Positions 1 to 8,609 of a DNA stretch of 64,000 bases are shown in pieces. Source of the stretch: Chryseobacterium sp. Marseille-Q5410 (GTDB lineage: Bacteria > Bacteroidota > Bacteroidia > Flavobacteriales > Weeksellaceae); assembly GCA_946892665.1 (NCBI GenBank), contig CAMPOT010000001.1, positions 496,001 through 560,000 of the forward strand, written 5' to 3'. The position numbers were made by a program, and so were the translations under genes. The notes below the pieces were generated by a model. It ran no database searches, had not been told where the DNA came from, and saw only the letters and a list, made by a program, of their open reading frames with translations. The stretch's first letter is position 1. Every line of letters starts with the position of its first letter.

Positions 1-490
1 CTACCAAATTAGATTCTTCCGAATTTTTCTTTTTATCTTCAATCAACCTTTTCAGCTCTCCGCTGATGTACAAATCGTCAATTTTTTCTCCGGTAGAAAA
101 TGCAAAATTGTAATATGGAAGCGCATTTCCTTCGTTATTATCAACAATGGAGTTCCCAAAATTGAAATTATACGTTGTATTGGCTTGCAAAGTATCTTCC
201 CACTTAATAAGCAAATATTTATTGGCCATTCCGGAAGGAATTATTTTGGTCATTTTTTTCAGCTGTGGCGAAATAATCAATTGTTTGTTGATATCTCTCA
301 GTGTGATATATTCATCAAAATCGATGCGCAATTCTTTGATATCTCGCGGAACATTCACGCGTGTCGTATCAATATTGGAACTCAACACCTTTGGGGGAAT
401 CGAATCTTTTGCACCTCCAACCGGTGATCCAACTCGTGCGCAGGACAGCAAAATAAAATTGAGAATGACAAGAAAACACAATTTCTTCAT
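1..490 (-). CDS. Ig-like domain lipoprotein, C-terminus cut by window edge
   Basis: About 163 N-terminal residues are visible; the gene runs off the left edge. The start is the ATG at 490. It opens with a lipoprotein signal (MKKLCFLVILNFILLSC, lipobox Cys near residue 17), so the mature protein should be anchored in a membrane. Residues about 30-130 (PPKVLSSNIDTTRVNVP, then IDFDEYITL and TYNFNFGNSIVDNN) match the bacterial Ig-like (SbsA_Ig / Big_5) lipoproteins common in flavobacteria, whose role is not established. The downstream serine hydrolase lies close behind on the same strand, so both may share a transcript, with this gene distal. Family assignment is from remembered motifs. Confidence 0.7.
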   Translation of the reverse strand, partial: MKKLCFLVILNFILLSCARVGSPVGGAKDSIPPKVLSSNIDTTRVNVPRDIKELRIDFDEYITLRDINKQLIISPQLKKMTKIIPSGMANKYLLIKWEDTLQANTTYNFNFGNSIVDNNEGNALPYYNFAFSTGEKIDDLYISGELKRLIEDKKKNSEESNLV

Positions 491-518
491 TGAAATGTTT
501 TGAACAAAATTAAGAAAA

Positions 519-1799
519 TTATTCGCTGTACGTTTCATTATTGGTATTTAGCGAATCTGTAGCGTTCGGAATTTTCGTTGCTTCCGTGTCAGTCATGATT
601 TTCTGGAACTTTTCTTTCTCTACCGGGAAATTCTCAAACAGGCCGGAAAGCGCCAACGATGTATAAACCCGATTAGAATATTTGTTTCCTATTGCAATAA
701 TGGTAACATTGGACTTCAGCAAATGTGCAAAAACAGAATTGGTTCCGTGCCACCAACCATTATGGTAAGTGAGTTTTTCATTATTATCGAAAACCTTCAT
801 CCGGAAACCGAGTCCGTAATTATTTATTCCTGGTCTTTCGTTGCTGTGAGGTTCGAAAACCATTTTTTTTAAATCTTCTTTAAGGAAATTTTCAGCGAAC
901 AATGCTTTAGAAAAATTCAGCAAATCCCTGGGAGTGGTGTACACGTTTTTGTCCCCATAAATCAAATCGAGCCGGTCGTAAGGATAAACCCGTGGACCTC
1001 TCTGGTAAAAGGATTTGGCAGATCTTTCCATATCCTTTTGCTGAAGAACATAGGTGTTTTTCATCTTCAGCGGTCGGAAAACAATTTGCTGCATCGCTTC
1101 CGGAAAAGGCATTTTGGTAATTTTTTCAATAATTAAAGCCAGTAATGCATAATTGGTATTGCAATACATAAATCCTGTATTGGTAGGTCTTGCGAGTTCG
1201 GGTTGATAACGAATCAGAAGATTCAGCACATCCTGATTGCTGATGTACTTTTTGGTGAGCTCTGCAGGTTGTGGCTGGATTTTGTCAATGAAATGTTCAT
1301 ATTTTGGCAAACCGCTTCTTTGGGAAAGCAAGGAGAAAACCGTAACATCCGGATAAGGGAATTTCGGGAAGAATTTTGTGATGGGATCATCCAGTTTCAG
1401 TTGGCCAACTTCAACTAGTTTCATCGCTGCCATCGCAGTAATCGATTTGGATATGGAGGCAACATGAAGTGCAATGGTATCATTAATTGGAACCTGCTCA
1501 TTGTCTTGTGCAAAACCGCGGTAGCTTTCGTAGAGAATTTGGTCGCTTTTTGCAACTAAAAAACCGCCCCACAAATCGCCTTTTTCCCAAACTTTCCGGT
1601 AGTAATCATCAATCACTGAAACGATCGAATCTTTGTTTTTTAGCTTGCTGTCTTTATTTTTGAAAACATTATCCAGATCTACGTTTCCGTAATTTGGCAA
1701 AGTGGTTTTTTGCTGGGTTTCTACGGAATTTTCTTTTTTGCACGAAATAAGAGAACAACAAATAATAAAAAGGAAAAATAATCTGCGGGATAACTTCAT
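519..1799 (-). CDS. Serine hydrolase, beta-lactamase class C family, lipoprotein
   Basis: A 426-residue predicted lipoprotein (lipobox LISC, Cys20) with one beta-lactamase/transpeptidase-like domain over about residues 55-390. The nucleophile motif SxxK is SISK at residues 115-118, followed by the Tyr motif MYCNTN near residue 212 and a third motif YHNGWWHG near 340, in the order of class C beta-lactamases, DD-peptidases and related esterases. The intact triad suggests an active periplasmic or outer-membrane enzyme. Substrate cannot be told from sequence; peptidoglycan peptide or ester hydrolysis is more likely than true antibiotic resistance, because many genomes of this group carry several such lipoproteins. 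Confidence 0.85.
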   Translation of the reverse strand: MKLSRRLFFLFIICCSLISCKKENSVETQQKTTLPNYGNVDLDNVFKNKDSKLKNKDSIVSVIDDYYRKVWEKGDLWGGFLVAKSDQILYESYRGFAQDNEQVPINDTIALHVASISKSITAMAAMKLVEVGQLKLDDPITKFFPKFPYPDVTVFSLLSQRSGLPKYEHFIDKIQPQPAELTKKYISNQDVLNLLIRYQPELARPTNTGFMYCNTNYALLALIIEKITKMPFPEAMQQIVFRPLKMKNTYVLQQKDMERSAKSFYQRGPRVYPYDRLDLIYGDKNVYTTPRDLLNFSKALFAENFLKEDLKKMVFEPHSNERPGINNYGLGFRMKVFDNNEKLTYHNGWWHGTNSVFAHLLKSNVTIIAIGNKYSNRVYTSLALSGLFENFPVEKEKFQKIMTDTEATKIPNATDSLNTNNETYSE

Positions 1800-1887
1800 C
1801 TAAAAAAATTTATGAAAAAAAATCTCCGCAAGATAAGGGATTTTGCTAAAATTTTAGAGTTGGAAACTCATAAAGAATTGTTAAGAA

Positions 1888-2817
1888 TTACGGAAATTGG
1901 GCAAGTATTTTATCCACAATGATTTGCGCCAATTTTTCTTTGCTTTGTATCGTCCAACCTGCGATATGTGGCGTTACGATGGCATTTTCCGATTGTAATA
2001 AGTATTCCAGATCTTCATTTTTCTCAGTGATATTTTCGAAAGATGCTTTCTCGAATTCCAAAACATCGAGGCAAGCGGCTTTTATTTTTCCGGATTTCAT
2101 CGCTTTTACCAAATCTTTCGTATTCACATTTTCTCCTCTGGCGGTATTAATGAAATAGAGGTTTTTCTTCATTCCGGAAATCAGCTCCTCATTAAAAATA
2201 TACTTCGTTTCGGGAGTAATTGGCAGGTGCAAACTCAAGATATCCGCTTCTTCTTGAAGTTGTTTTAATGAAACTTGGGTTGCAAATTCATCCGTAAGAT
2301 TGGGCAAAATATCATGGAAAATTACCTTTACTCCAAAACCTGATAGTCTTTTTGCCACGGCTTTTCCCATGTTTCCGTATCCGATGATGCCAAAGGTTTT
2401 TCCCAGAAGTTCGTCACCGCGGTTTTCTTCACGTTTCCAAACTCCTTTTTTCACTTCGTTGGATGCGATGAAAAGGCGGTTCATCAAAATCAAAAGCATT
2501 CCCAAAACGTGTTCCGCTACAGCATCGCGGTTTCCTTCGGGGGAACTGATCAGCGATATTCCGGATCTGGTCGCAAATTCAGCATCGATATTCTCCATTC
2601 CGGCACCGACTCGGGCAATGAATTTCAGGTTACTGCCGTGTTCGATCAAGTTACGGTCAACGGGAATTCTGCTACGGATAATGATGCCGTCGTACGCATC
2701 TATTTTTTTTACAACTTCGTCGTAAGGCGAGCTGAAATCATCATCAATTTCGAAACCTTTCGCAGAAAGTTGTTCGGTAATGAGCTGATGATTTTTATCC
2801 AGTTGAAGGATTTTCAT
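1888..2817 (-). CDS. D-2-hydroxyacid dehydrogenase (phosphoglycerate dehydrogenase-like)
   Basis: A 309-residue NAD-dependent dehydrogenase. The Rossmann fingerprint GIIGYGNMG lies near residue 144; catalytic Arg is in NTARGENV, Glu in LDVLEFE, and His in TPHIAGWT near the C-terminus, all in the right order for the family. The length fits the short type without the ACT domain of some SerA proteins. It probably reduces 2-keto acids or oxidises 3-phosphoglycerate in the cytoplasm. It starts two bases before the stop of the upstream thioesterase, so 4077-1888 looks like one transcript (HU-CCDC81 protein, thioesterase, this gene). The exact substrate is open. Confidence 0.85.
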   Translation of the reverse strand: MKILQLDKNHQLITEQLSAKGFEIDDDFSSPYDEVVKKIDAYDGIIIRSRIPVDRNLIEHGSNLKFIARVGAGMENIDAEFATRSGISLISSPEGNRDAVAEHVLGMLLILMNRLFIASNEVKKGVWKREENRGDELLGKTFGIIGYGNMGKAVAKRLSGFGVKVIFHDILPNLTDEFATQVSLKQLQEEADILSLHLPITPETKYIFNEELISGMKKNLYFINTARGENVNTKDLVKAMKSGKIKAACLDVLEFEKASFENITEKNEDLEYLLQSENAIVTPHIAGWTIQSKEKLAQIIVDKILAQFP

Positions 2818-2818
2818 T

Positions 2819-3334
2819 TTACTCTAAAAACAGTTTTTTCAATTCTACGGATTCAGAAGGTTTCATTCTTCCGGACAGGATTAATGAAAGTTCTTTTCTT
2901 CTCAATGCCGCATCAAATCTAAGTTTCTCTTCTTCGGTTTCCGGTTCGATTTTAGGAATCGGAATCGGACGGTTGAATTCATCTACCGCAACAAATGTAT
3001 AAATACCTTCGTTCGTATGAGTTTTGGTTTGATTAATAGGATCATCCAACCATACATCTACATAAATTTCCATGGATGTAGAAAATGCCCGCGAAACTTT
3101 GGATTCCAAAACTACTATTCCGCCTTCCGGAATCGGATGATTAAAGGAAACATGGTTCACCGAAGCCGTTACCACACGTCTTTCGCAATGTCTCGCCGCC
3201 GAAATCGATGCGCAACGATCCATTCTTGCGAGCAATTCGCCTCCAAACAGATTTCGGAGAGAGTTGGTTTCGTTGGGCAAAACGATATTGGTCATTACCG
3301 TCAATGATTCTGAGGCTTTCTTGATTTTTTCCAT
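2819..3334 (-). CDS. Acyl-CoA thioesterase, hotdog fold
   Basis: A 171-residue single hotdog domain of the YciA/BACH type, which hydrolyses acyl-CoA thioesters in the cytoplasm. Diagnostic segments are NLFGGELLARMDRCASISAARHC with the catalytic Asp, then VNHVSFNHPIPEGG. The C-terminus is a charged helix. The annotated ATG at 3334 overlaps the 3' end of the upstream gene by 34 bases; a second ATG (MTNIVLPNETN) lies 14 codons in and could be the true start. The overlap supports co-transcription. Related proteins prefer medium- or long-chain acyl-CoA, but substrate is not readable here. Confidence 0.85.
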   Translation of the reverse strand: MEKIKKASESLTVMTNIVLPNETNSLRNLFGGELLARMDRCASISAARHCERRVVTASVNHVSFNHPIPEGGIVVLESKVSRAFSTSMEIYVDVWLDDPINQTKTHTNEGIYTFVAVDEFNRPIPIPKIEPETEEEKLRFDAALRRKELSLILSGRMKPSESVELKKLFLE

Positions 3335-4077
3335 TTAGAAGTAGATTTTTTTTTCGAACTCCATTTTTTTTCAGGAGCGATGGTTGTGGCTGTTGAATCT
3401 GTTTTTAGGGAGTCTATGGCCAGTGGTTTGATCACTGCGGAATCCACTTTTGCTGATGGATTCTCAATTTTTTTTTCGATGGGCTTGCCGAAGCCTTTTT
3501 CAAAAGATTTCTGGCCGAAAATTGTTTCCGGTTGCGATAATCCTAGGTAAGTAATCACGCCGATTCCCAATAAAACTGGAACGAGCCAGAAAACTGTTTT
3601 GCTGAAACGATATGGTTTTGCCCCATCTTCTACGCTTTCAATTGGGTTTGAGTTTTTAATTTTTGAAAGATTGATTTCTTCCAAACCATAAAAATCCGGC
3701 GATAAGTTTACAGTTCTTTCGCCAGTGAAGTGCAGTTTGCTGTCATCAAGGAAGAAAGTTCCTATGTTTTCGATGGCAATTTTACCATCTTTTTCCAGGG
3801 TGGAATTCCAGAAATTGGTGAGTTTTCTCAGTTCAATTTCGGCTTCGATGCGGGAGATTTTGTTTTGTTGTACTATAAAATCCGCCAGATTTTCATCTTT
3901 TTCAGAAGTTTCTGTACGAAAGGCAACCTCTTTTCCCGGTGGCAAGATATGAGCATTTTCATTGTCCAGTGATGCGTTGGTGTTCTTCAAATAGAAAACA
4001 CCAAAACCCGGAATGTTCACATGACCATGCTTGTTGAGAAACTCGAGAATAAGAACTGAAAAATTCATATTTCGCAA
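3301..4077 (-). CDS. HU-CCDC81 domain membrane protein
   Basis: A 258-residue protein of a Bacteroidota family with two tandem HU-like (CCDC81-type) domains over about residues 1-130, recognised from NIPGFGVFYLKN and IENIGTFFLDD. A basic linker follows, then one membrane helix (about residues 168-187, FWLVPVLLGIGVITYLGL) and a Lys/Ser/Pro-rich tail. The topology suggests a cytoplasmic N-terminus that could touch DNA or protein and an extracytoplasmic tail; in related proteins the tail often carries a SPOR domain, which is not seen here. It is the first gene of the minus-strand group running to 1888. Function is not known. Confidence 0.7.
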   Translation of the reverse strand: MRNMNFSVLILEFLNKHGHVNIPGFGVFYLKNTNASLDNENAHILPPGKEVAFRTETSEKDENLADFIVQQNKISRIEAEIELRKLTNFWNSTLEKDGKIAIENIGTFFLDDSKLHFTGERTVNLSPDFYGLEEINLSKIKNSNPIESVEDGAKPYRFSKTVFWLVPVLLGIGVITYLGLSQPETIFGQKSFEKGFGKPIEKKIENPSAKVDSAVIKPLAIDSLKTDSTATTIAPEKKWSSKKKSTSKWKKSRKPQNH

Positions 4078-4302
4078 ATTTATGTTTTTTGAATGATTTA
4101 TTCAAAAATAAAAATATTTGTTGCGAAAACCATTAGTCAAAATATTCATTTCCAGGTTTTTATTTGCTTTGTTGTTTGTTTTTCAAGCCCAATGAAACTC
4201 TGGTTGTATTACCAAAGTGATTACAATCATTCATACAATTTATAGCAAGCATTATGGTAGCTTTTTTACCTATTTTCAACTTTATTTCGAATTTTTTTTG
4301 TG

Positions 4303-4326
4303 ATCATTTTATTTTTTAAGGCACAG
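4303..4326 (+). promoter_or_regulatory. Shared upstream element of stress genes, copy 1
   Basis: ATCATTTTATTTTTTAAGGC lies 41 bases before the PNPOx-like gene. Nearly the same string, with TTTTAAGGC, recurs at 5906-5930 before the GlsB-like gene. A conserved AAGGC box about 40-90 bases upstream of two stress genes suggests a common promoter or operator. The rest of the 289-base gap (4078-4366) shows nothing else recognisable. Confidence 0.4.
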
Positions 4327-4366
4327 TACTTGCAACAGCTTTTGAAACAATCAAAAACAAAATATT

Positions 4367-4882
4367 ATGGCAAATGCACAATCTCCGCACGAAGATCTAA
4401 GCGGAAACAAGGCAATTGAAAAAATTAAAGAAATCGCAGAATCAGCAGGGACCTGTTTTTTTTCAACAAATGTAAACAACGAGACAAAAAGTAGACCCAT
4501 GGCTCTACAGGAAGTGGATGAACAGGGCAATCTTTGGTTTTTGAGCGACGTGAACAGTGATAAGAATCAAGATATCAAAAATGATTCTCATGTAGAACTT
4601 TATTTTATCAATAACTCAAAATACGAATACATTTTTATTAAGGGCAAAGCGAGTGTTTCTCAAGATAAAGCACTTATTGAAAAGTATTGGACGAATTTTG
4701 CGAGTGCTTGGTTCGATGGAAAAGACGATCCCAGTATTAGCGTAATTAAAGTTTCGCCAAGCGATGGTTATTACTATGAAACAAAGGAAAATAAACTCAT
4801 CGCAATGTCTAAGATGATTTTCGCTGCTGTTACGGGAAGCGCTATTGAAGATGGAGGTGTGGAAGGTAAACTAGATGTTTAG
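4367..4882 (+). CDS. Pyridoxamine 5'-phosphate oxidase-like general stress protein
   Basis: A 171-residue split-barrel flavin-binding protein of the general stress protein 26 type. SRPMALQEVDEQGNLWFLSD and VELYFINNSKYEYIFIKGKASV are the usual strands of this family, which binds FMN or F420-like cofactors and is linked to oxidative stress. It probably does not make pyridoxal phosphate, since the substrate-binding C-terminal part of PdxH is absent. Its TAG stop overlaps the GTG start of the next gene by one base (4882), so translation is probably coupled. The start ATG follows an A-rich leader. Confidence 0.8.
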   Translation: MANAQSPHEDLSGNKAIEKIKEIAESAGTCFFSTNVNNETKSRPMALQEVDEQGNLWFLSDVNSDKNQDIKNDSHVELYFINNSKYEYIFIKGKASVSQDKALIEKYWTNFASAWFDGKDDPSISVIKVSPSDGYYYETKENKLIAMSKMIFAAVTGSAIEDGGVEGKLDV

Positions 4883-5865
4883 TGAAAACTCCGTTACCAT
4901 ACCATTCTAAATACAATCAACTTTCAGCGGAAGAAGAGGCTCTGTTAAAAGACGCTTTGTCTTCCGTCGAGTTTTTTGTTAAAAGATCGAAGCGAATAAG
5001 CGCGGTGGATTACGCCACCAGAGACGCTCATGCAAAGTCTTATGCATACATTAAAGCAGTTTTTGAGCCGTCCAATGATGAAGCCGTTAAAGAATTTTTT
5101 CCTCAGGAGTCGTACGAGTCGTTAGTCCGATTATCGCATGCAAATCTTAAGATATCAAAATCTGATAAGCAACTTCCTATTTTTGGTTTTGCATTGAAAA
5201 TTAATATAGCCGAATCGAAGGAAGTCAATTATCCATTGGTTAATTTTCCAGTGTTTCCTACAGATTCAGTCAAAGGATTTTTGAAGTTATTTATCAAAAT
5301 CAATCAGTTTTTCACGAGTTCATTTTTAATAAAGCCGTTTAAAGTATTGGGAATTATTTCGGCCGTCTCACCCATGTTTTTGGAAATGTTGAATCTTTCA
5401 TTTTTCAAAGCGCTGAAAACTTGGGTTAAAAATTTTCACCATTTCATTTTAGCCAGAAGTTATTATTCGGTTGGTGTGTATCGATTAGGAAATAAGATGA
5501 TTAAATTAAAATTGGTCCCTAATCTTTTCGATCCCGAATTTAAAGAAAGTGAGTCTATTCATGAAAATGTGAAAGCATATCTTCATCAAGAAAAATTGCA
5601 GTACGATATCTTTTATCAGCTGGCAAACAATGAAAAAGACCAACCTATAAATACCTTAACAAGAGAATGGAAGAGTACAGAGTTTAAACATTTTGGTACA
5701 TTAACTGGCTTGCGGGTTGTCGAAGAGAGTGGTTTAGATTTGGAAAGACTATCTTTCAATCCTTTTGTAAATATGGAAGCGCTTCAACCAGTTGGTAAAA
5801 TTCAACATCTCCGAAAGTCGGTTTACGAGAAATCAGAAAAAATGCGAAATAATTTAAACAGCTAA
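4882..5865 (+). CDS. Catalase-like heme protein, putative
   Basis: A 327-residue protein starting with GTG directly on the preceding stop codon. The N-terminal part (ISAVDYATRDAHAKSYAYIKAVFEP), the central substitution of a VNFPVF segment, and YYSVGVYRLGNKMIKLKLVP look like the minimal catalase-fold proteins (SrpA/KatE-related) that cluster with stress genes. A classical catalase is much longer (about 480 residues), so if this is a catalase relative it is shortened and its activity is doubtful. Coupling to the PNPOx-like gene and closeness to the GlsB-like gene support a stress role. The family call rests on weak motif memory. Confidence 0.5.
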   Translation: MKTPLPYHSKYNQLSAEEEALLKDALSSVEFFVKRSKRISAVDYATRDAHAKSYAYIKAVFEPSNDEAVKEFFPQESYESLVRLSHANLKISKSDKQLPIFGFALKINIAESKEVNYPLVNFPVFPTDSVKGFLKLFIKINQFFTSSFLIKPFKVLGIISAVSPMFLEMLNLSFFKALKTWVKNFHHFILARSYYSVGVYRLGNKMIKLKLVPNLFDPEFKESESIHENVKAYLHQEKLQYDIFYQLANNEKDQPINTLTREWKSTEFKHFGTLTGLRVVEESGLDLERLSFNPFVNMEALQPVGKIQHLRKSVYEKSEKMRNNLNS

Positions 5866-5905
5866 TAACTAGTTAAATTTCAGTTAGATGAAATTGAATA
5901 TTTTA

Positions 5906-5930
5906 ATCATTTTTTCTTTTAAGGCCTAAG
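5906..5930 (+). promoter_or_regulatory. Shared upstream element of stress genes, copy 2
   Basis: ATCATTTTTTCTTTTAAGGC, closely matching 4303-4326, lies about 80 bases before the GlsB-like gene. The leader just before both start codons is also alike (AACAAAATATTATGG), so the two genes may share control. Confidence 0.4.
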
Positions 5931-6010
5931 CACAAAGGTTTTTTGGCATCTCGTTTGTAAGTTTTTTGACAACTAAAATATTATTTATTAACAATAAAAA
6001 ACAAAATATT

Positions 6011-6259
6011 ATGGGAATTCTTACGTGGATTATTTTCGGACTTATCGCAGGAGCAGTTGCTAAGGCTATTCACCCAGGAGCAGATCCTGGAGGTTGGATT
6101 GTAACTATCCTTATCGGTATTATTGGTGCTGTTGTAGGAGGTTGGTTAGGTTCTATGATTTTAGGAGTAGACGTTACCGGTTTCAACATTTCAAGTTTTT
6201 TAGTAGCGATTGCAGGCGCAGTTATTTGTCTTGCGATTTATAGAATGGTCGCTAAATAA
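6011..6259 (+). CDS. GlsB/YeaQ/YmgE family stress-response membrane protein
   Basis: An 82-residue, very hydrophobic protein. The ATG at 6011 (MGILTWIIFGLIAGAVAKAIHPG) is preferred over an upstream in-frame start at 5966, because the family begins this way and an AACAAAATATT leader precedes it. Three glycine-rich membrane helices carry the GWIVTILIGIIGAVVGGWLG signature of the transglycosylase-associated (YeaQ/YmgE) family. These are small inner-membrane proteins induced by general stress; their biochemical role is unknown. It is flanked by other stress-type genes and followed by a terminator. Confidence 0.85.
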   Translation: MGILTWIIFGLIAGAVAKAIHPGADPGGWIVTILIGIIGAVVGGWLGSMILGVDVTGFNISSFLVAIAGAVICLAIYRMVAK

Positions 6260-6286
6260 GCTCTTCAGATCAATATTCTGATTCAT

Positions 6287-6317
6287 AAAAGCCTCAAAAA
6301 TCTGTGGCTTTTTTTAC
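6287..6317 (+). terminator. Rho-independent terminator after GlsB-like gene
   Basis: AAAAGCC, a short loop and GGCTTTTTTT form a hairpin followed by T residues, 28 bases after the stop codon. Confidence 0.65.
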
Positions 6318-6346
6318 TATATTTTTTTTAAACCAAATACAATATC

Positions 6347-7339
6347 ATGAAAAATACATCAGAAGTAGACTTAAGTTTAATTAATAAAACTGCAGTAATC
6401 ACGGGAGCATCCAGTGGTGTAGGTCTTGCCACGGCGCAATTATTTGCAAAAAACGGCTATCAAATTGTGCTTGCTGCCAGAGGTGAGGAAGGTTTGCAAA
6501 AAGCCACCGACCAATGCCGAAATTTGGGTGCAACAGCATTTTACAAGGCAACCGATATGGGTTCTGCTGAGGACGTGAAATCTTTGGTCGATTTCACGCT
6601 GGAAAAGTTCGGACGCATCGATGTTTGGGTAAATAATGCCGGAGTTATGGCCAGCGGAAAATTTGAGGAAATCCCGATGGATATTAACGAGCAAGTTATC
6701 AGAACCAACTTGATAGGGTATATGCATGGCGCGTACTACGTTTTGCCTGTTTTCAAAGAGCAAAATCAAGGAATACTTATCAATAATGTATCTATTGGTG
6801 GTTTTATGCCGGCGCCGTTCAGTTCGGTTTATTCCGCAACAAAAACAGGAATTAAGGGCATGATGAGCGGTTTGCAAAGCGAGTACAGTACGTATCCACA
6901 GATTCACATTTGTAATTTGTATCCACAGGTTCAGCGTTCAACAGGAAATATGCATTCGGCAAAATATTCAGGATTAGATTTTAAAATTCCGCCTTTCGCG
7001 GCCGATCCAAAAGATACCGCAAAGGCAATCTTTAATCTTGTGAAAAATCCGAAAAAAGATAAATTCCCAGATGTCAGCTCGTACCTCATCAAATTCGCAC
7101 ACGATTTATTTCCACATGGCGTAACCAATTTAGCAACTAGCGGACTGAGATTGATGATGAAGATGAATAAAAATAATGCCGACGATAGCGGAAATATTTT
7201 GGAGCCATCACAATATCCACACCGAATTTATGGCGAGACAAGCCTTCCTGTTCCTTCAAAAACAACAAAAAAAGTGTTGGCAGCATCTTTATTATTAGGG
7301 GCAGGATTAATTTATTTTAACCAGAAAAAGAAAAAATAA
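6347..7339 (+). CDS. SDR family oxidoreductase with C-terminal membrane segment
   Basis: A 330-residue short-chain dehydrogenase. The cofactor motif TGASSGVG lies near residue 20, NNAG near 94, and the catalytic Ser with YxxxK (YSATKTG) near residues 150-165. The C-terminal 30 residues hold a hydrophobic helix (VLAASLLLGAGLIYF) and a Lys-rich end, so the enzyme is probably tethered to the cytoplasmic membrane. Substrate is unknown. It follows the stress group, consistent with a role in aldehyde or lipid repair, but this is only contextual. Confidence 0.85.
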   Translation: MKNTSEVDLSLINKTAVITGASSGVGLATAQLFAKNGYQIVLAARGEEGLQKATDQCRNLGATAFYKATDMGSAEDVKSLVDFTLEKFGRIDVWVNNAGVMASGKFEEIPMDINEQVIRTNLIGYMHGAYYVLPVFKEQNQGILINNVSIGGFMPAPFSSVYSATKTGIKGMMSGLQSEYSTYPQIHICNLYPQVQRSTGNMHSAKYSGLDFKIPPFAADPKDTAKAIFNLVKNPKKDKFPDVSSYLIKFAHDLFPHGVTNLATSGLRLMMKMNKNNADDSGNILEPSQYPHRIYGETSLPVPSKTTKKVLAASLLLGAGLIYFNQKKKK

Positions 7340-7405
7340 AATCGCCGATTAGAATTATCTGTGTAACAAAGTTTACTAAATCGTTTTAAGTTTAAAATCC
7401 AAACA

Positions 7406-8413
7406 ATGTTGCTTAAATTCACATCCAAAGGTATTTGCTGCGTTCCGGGCAAATTTTATATTGATCCGTGGCGACCTGTGGATTTAGCGGTCATCACGCA
7501 TGGGCACGCAGATCATGCGCGAGGTGGAATGAAAAAATACCTGTGTCATCAATTTACAAAACCGATTCTCTATTCCAGAATTGGTCGAGATATCGAATGT
7601 CACGGCGTCGATTACGGAGAGGTTTTAAATATCAACGGCGTCAAAGTTTCCCTTCATCCTGCAGGGCACATCATTGGCTCGGCGCAAATCAGGATGGAGT
7701 ACGAAGGTTACGTGGCGGTGATTTCGGGCGATTATAAAATTCAGGATGACGGTTTATCAACCCCCTTTGAGTCGGTAAAATGCCACGAATTTGTTTCGGA
7801 AAGTACTTTCGGACTTCCCGTTTATAACTGGCTTTCTGTGGAGGATCAGGAAAAACAAATGCGAAATTGGGTAGAGCATAATCGAGCCAATGGTAAAACT
7901 TCCGTATTCATCGGTTATTCTTTGGGAAAATCGCAACGCATCATGAAAGCTTTGGAAGGGATGGGCGAGCTTAATGTTCATTACTCTATTGCAAAACTCA
8001 ATGAAGCTTACGAAAGTGTTGGCGTTCATCTTCCCGACTATAAAGTGGTGGATTTGCGCGAAGACAAAAAACATCTCGATGGAAAAATTGTGATTCTTCC
8101 GCCAGCGTTGGTGGATAATCCGGCGATGAAGAAAATTCCTAATATGGCGTATGCAATTTGTTCGGGATGGATGCAAATTCGTGGAGCAAGACGTTGGCGG
8201 AGTGCCGATGCGGGTTTTGCAATGAGTGATCACGCCGATTGGCAGGGCTTAATTGAAGCTATTAAAGCTACGGAAGCCGAAAAAGTGCACATCACGCACG
8301 GCCAAACCGCGGTTTTTTCAAAATATTTAAATCAAATAGGAATCAATGCCGACGAAATCAAAACAGAATTTGGTGACGATGAGGAGAAAACTGACCTCGA
8401 TGCAAGTGTTTAG
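7406..8413 (+). CDS. Ligase-associated DNA exonuclease, metallo-beta-lactamase fold
   Basis: A 335-residue MBL/beta-CASP-like protein. The metal-binding motif ITHGHADHA lies near residues 29-37, further ligands are in HPAGHIIGSAQ and SGDYK, and the C-terminal FAMSDHADW and HITHGQ segments complete the site. It is the exonuclease partner of the bacterial ligase-associated repair module (Artemis/SNM1-like). The gene order exonuclease, ATP-dependent ligase, DEXH helicase and PdeM in 7406-13293 is the complete four-gene module known from many bacteria, thought to process and seal damaged DNA ends. Confidence 0.9.
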   Translation: MLLKFTSKGICCVPGKFYIDPWRPVDLAVITHGHADHARGGMKKYLCHQFTKPILYSRIGRDIECHGVDYGEVLNINGVKVSLHPAGHIIGSAQIRMEYEGYVAVISGDYKIQDDGLSTPFESVKCHEFVSESTFGLPVYNWLSVEDQEKQMRNWVEHNRANGKTSVFIGYSLGKSQRIMKALEGMGELNVHYSIAKLNEAYESVGVHLPDYKVVDLREDKKHLDGKIVILPPALVDNPAMKKIPNMAYAICSGWMQIRGARRWRSADAGFAMSDHADWQGLIEAIKATEAEKVHITHGQTAVFSKYLNQIGINADEIKTEFGDDEEKTDLDASV

Positions 8414-8609
8414 AATGAGCTACTTAAATATGTGAAAGCTTTGTTAGTTCAACCGAATTTCTAAAAGAATTCTGTATCGAGAATGTCTATTTTTTTTGGA
8501 CATTAAAATAAGTTCCGGACACGATTTTTCTTCATTTTTTTTTGAAAAATCAGTCGAATTATCTGATTCTAGATTTAAAAAACAGATCAAAAAATTTTAG
8601 GTTTAACAA

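Noticed and set aside
5966-6010. 15-residue N-terminal extension of the GlsB-like protein
   Set aside because: Extension is Lys/Asn-rich and lies in the leader; the family starts at MGILTWIIFG.
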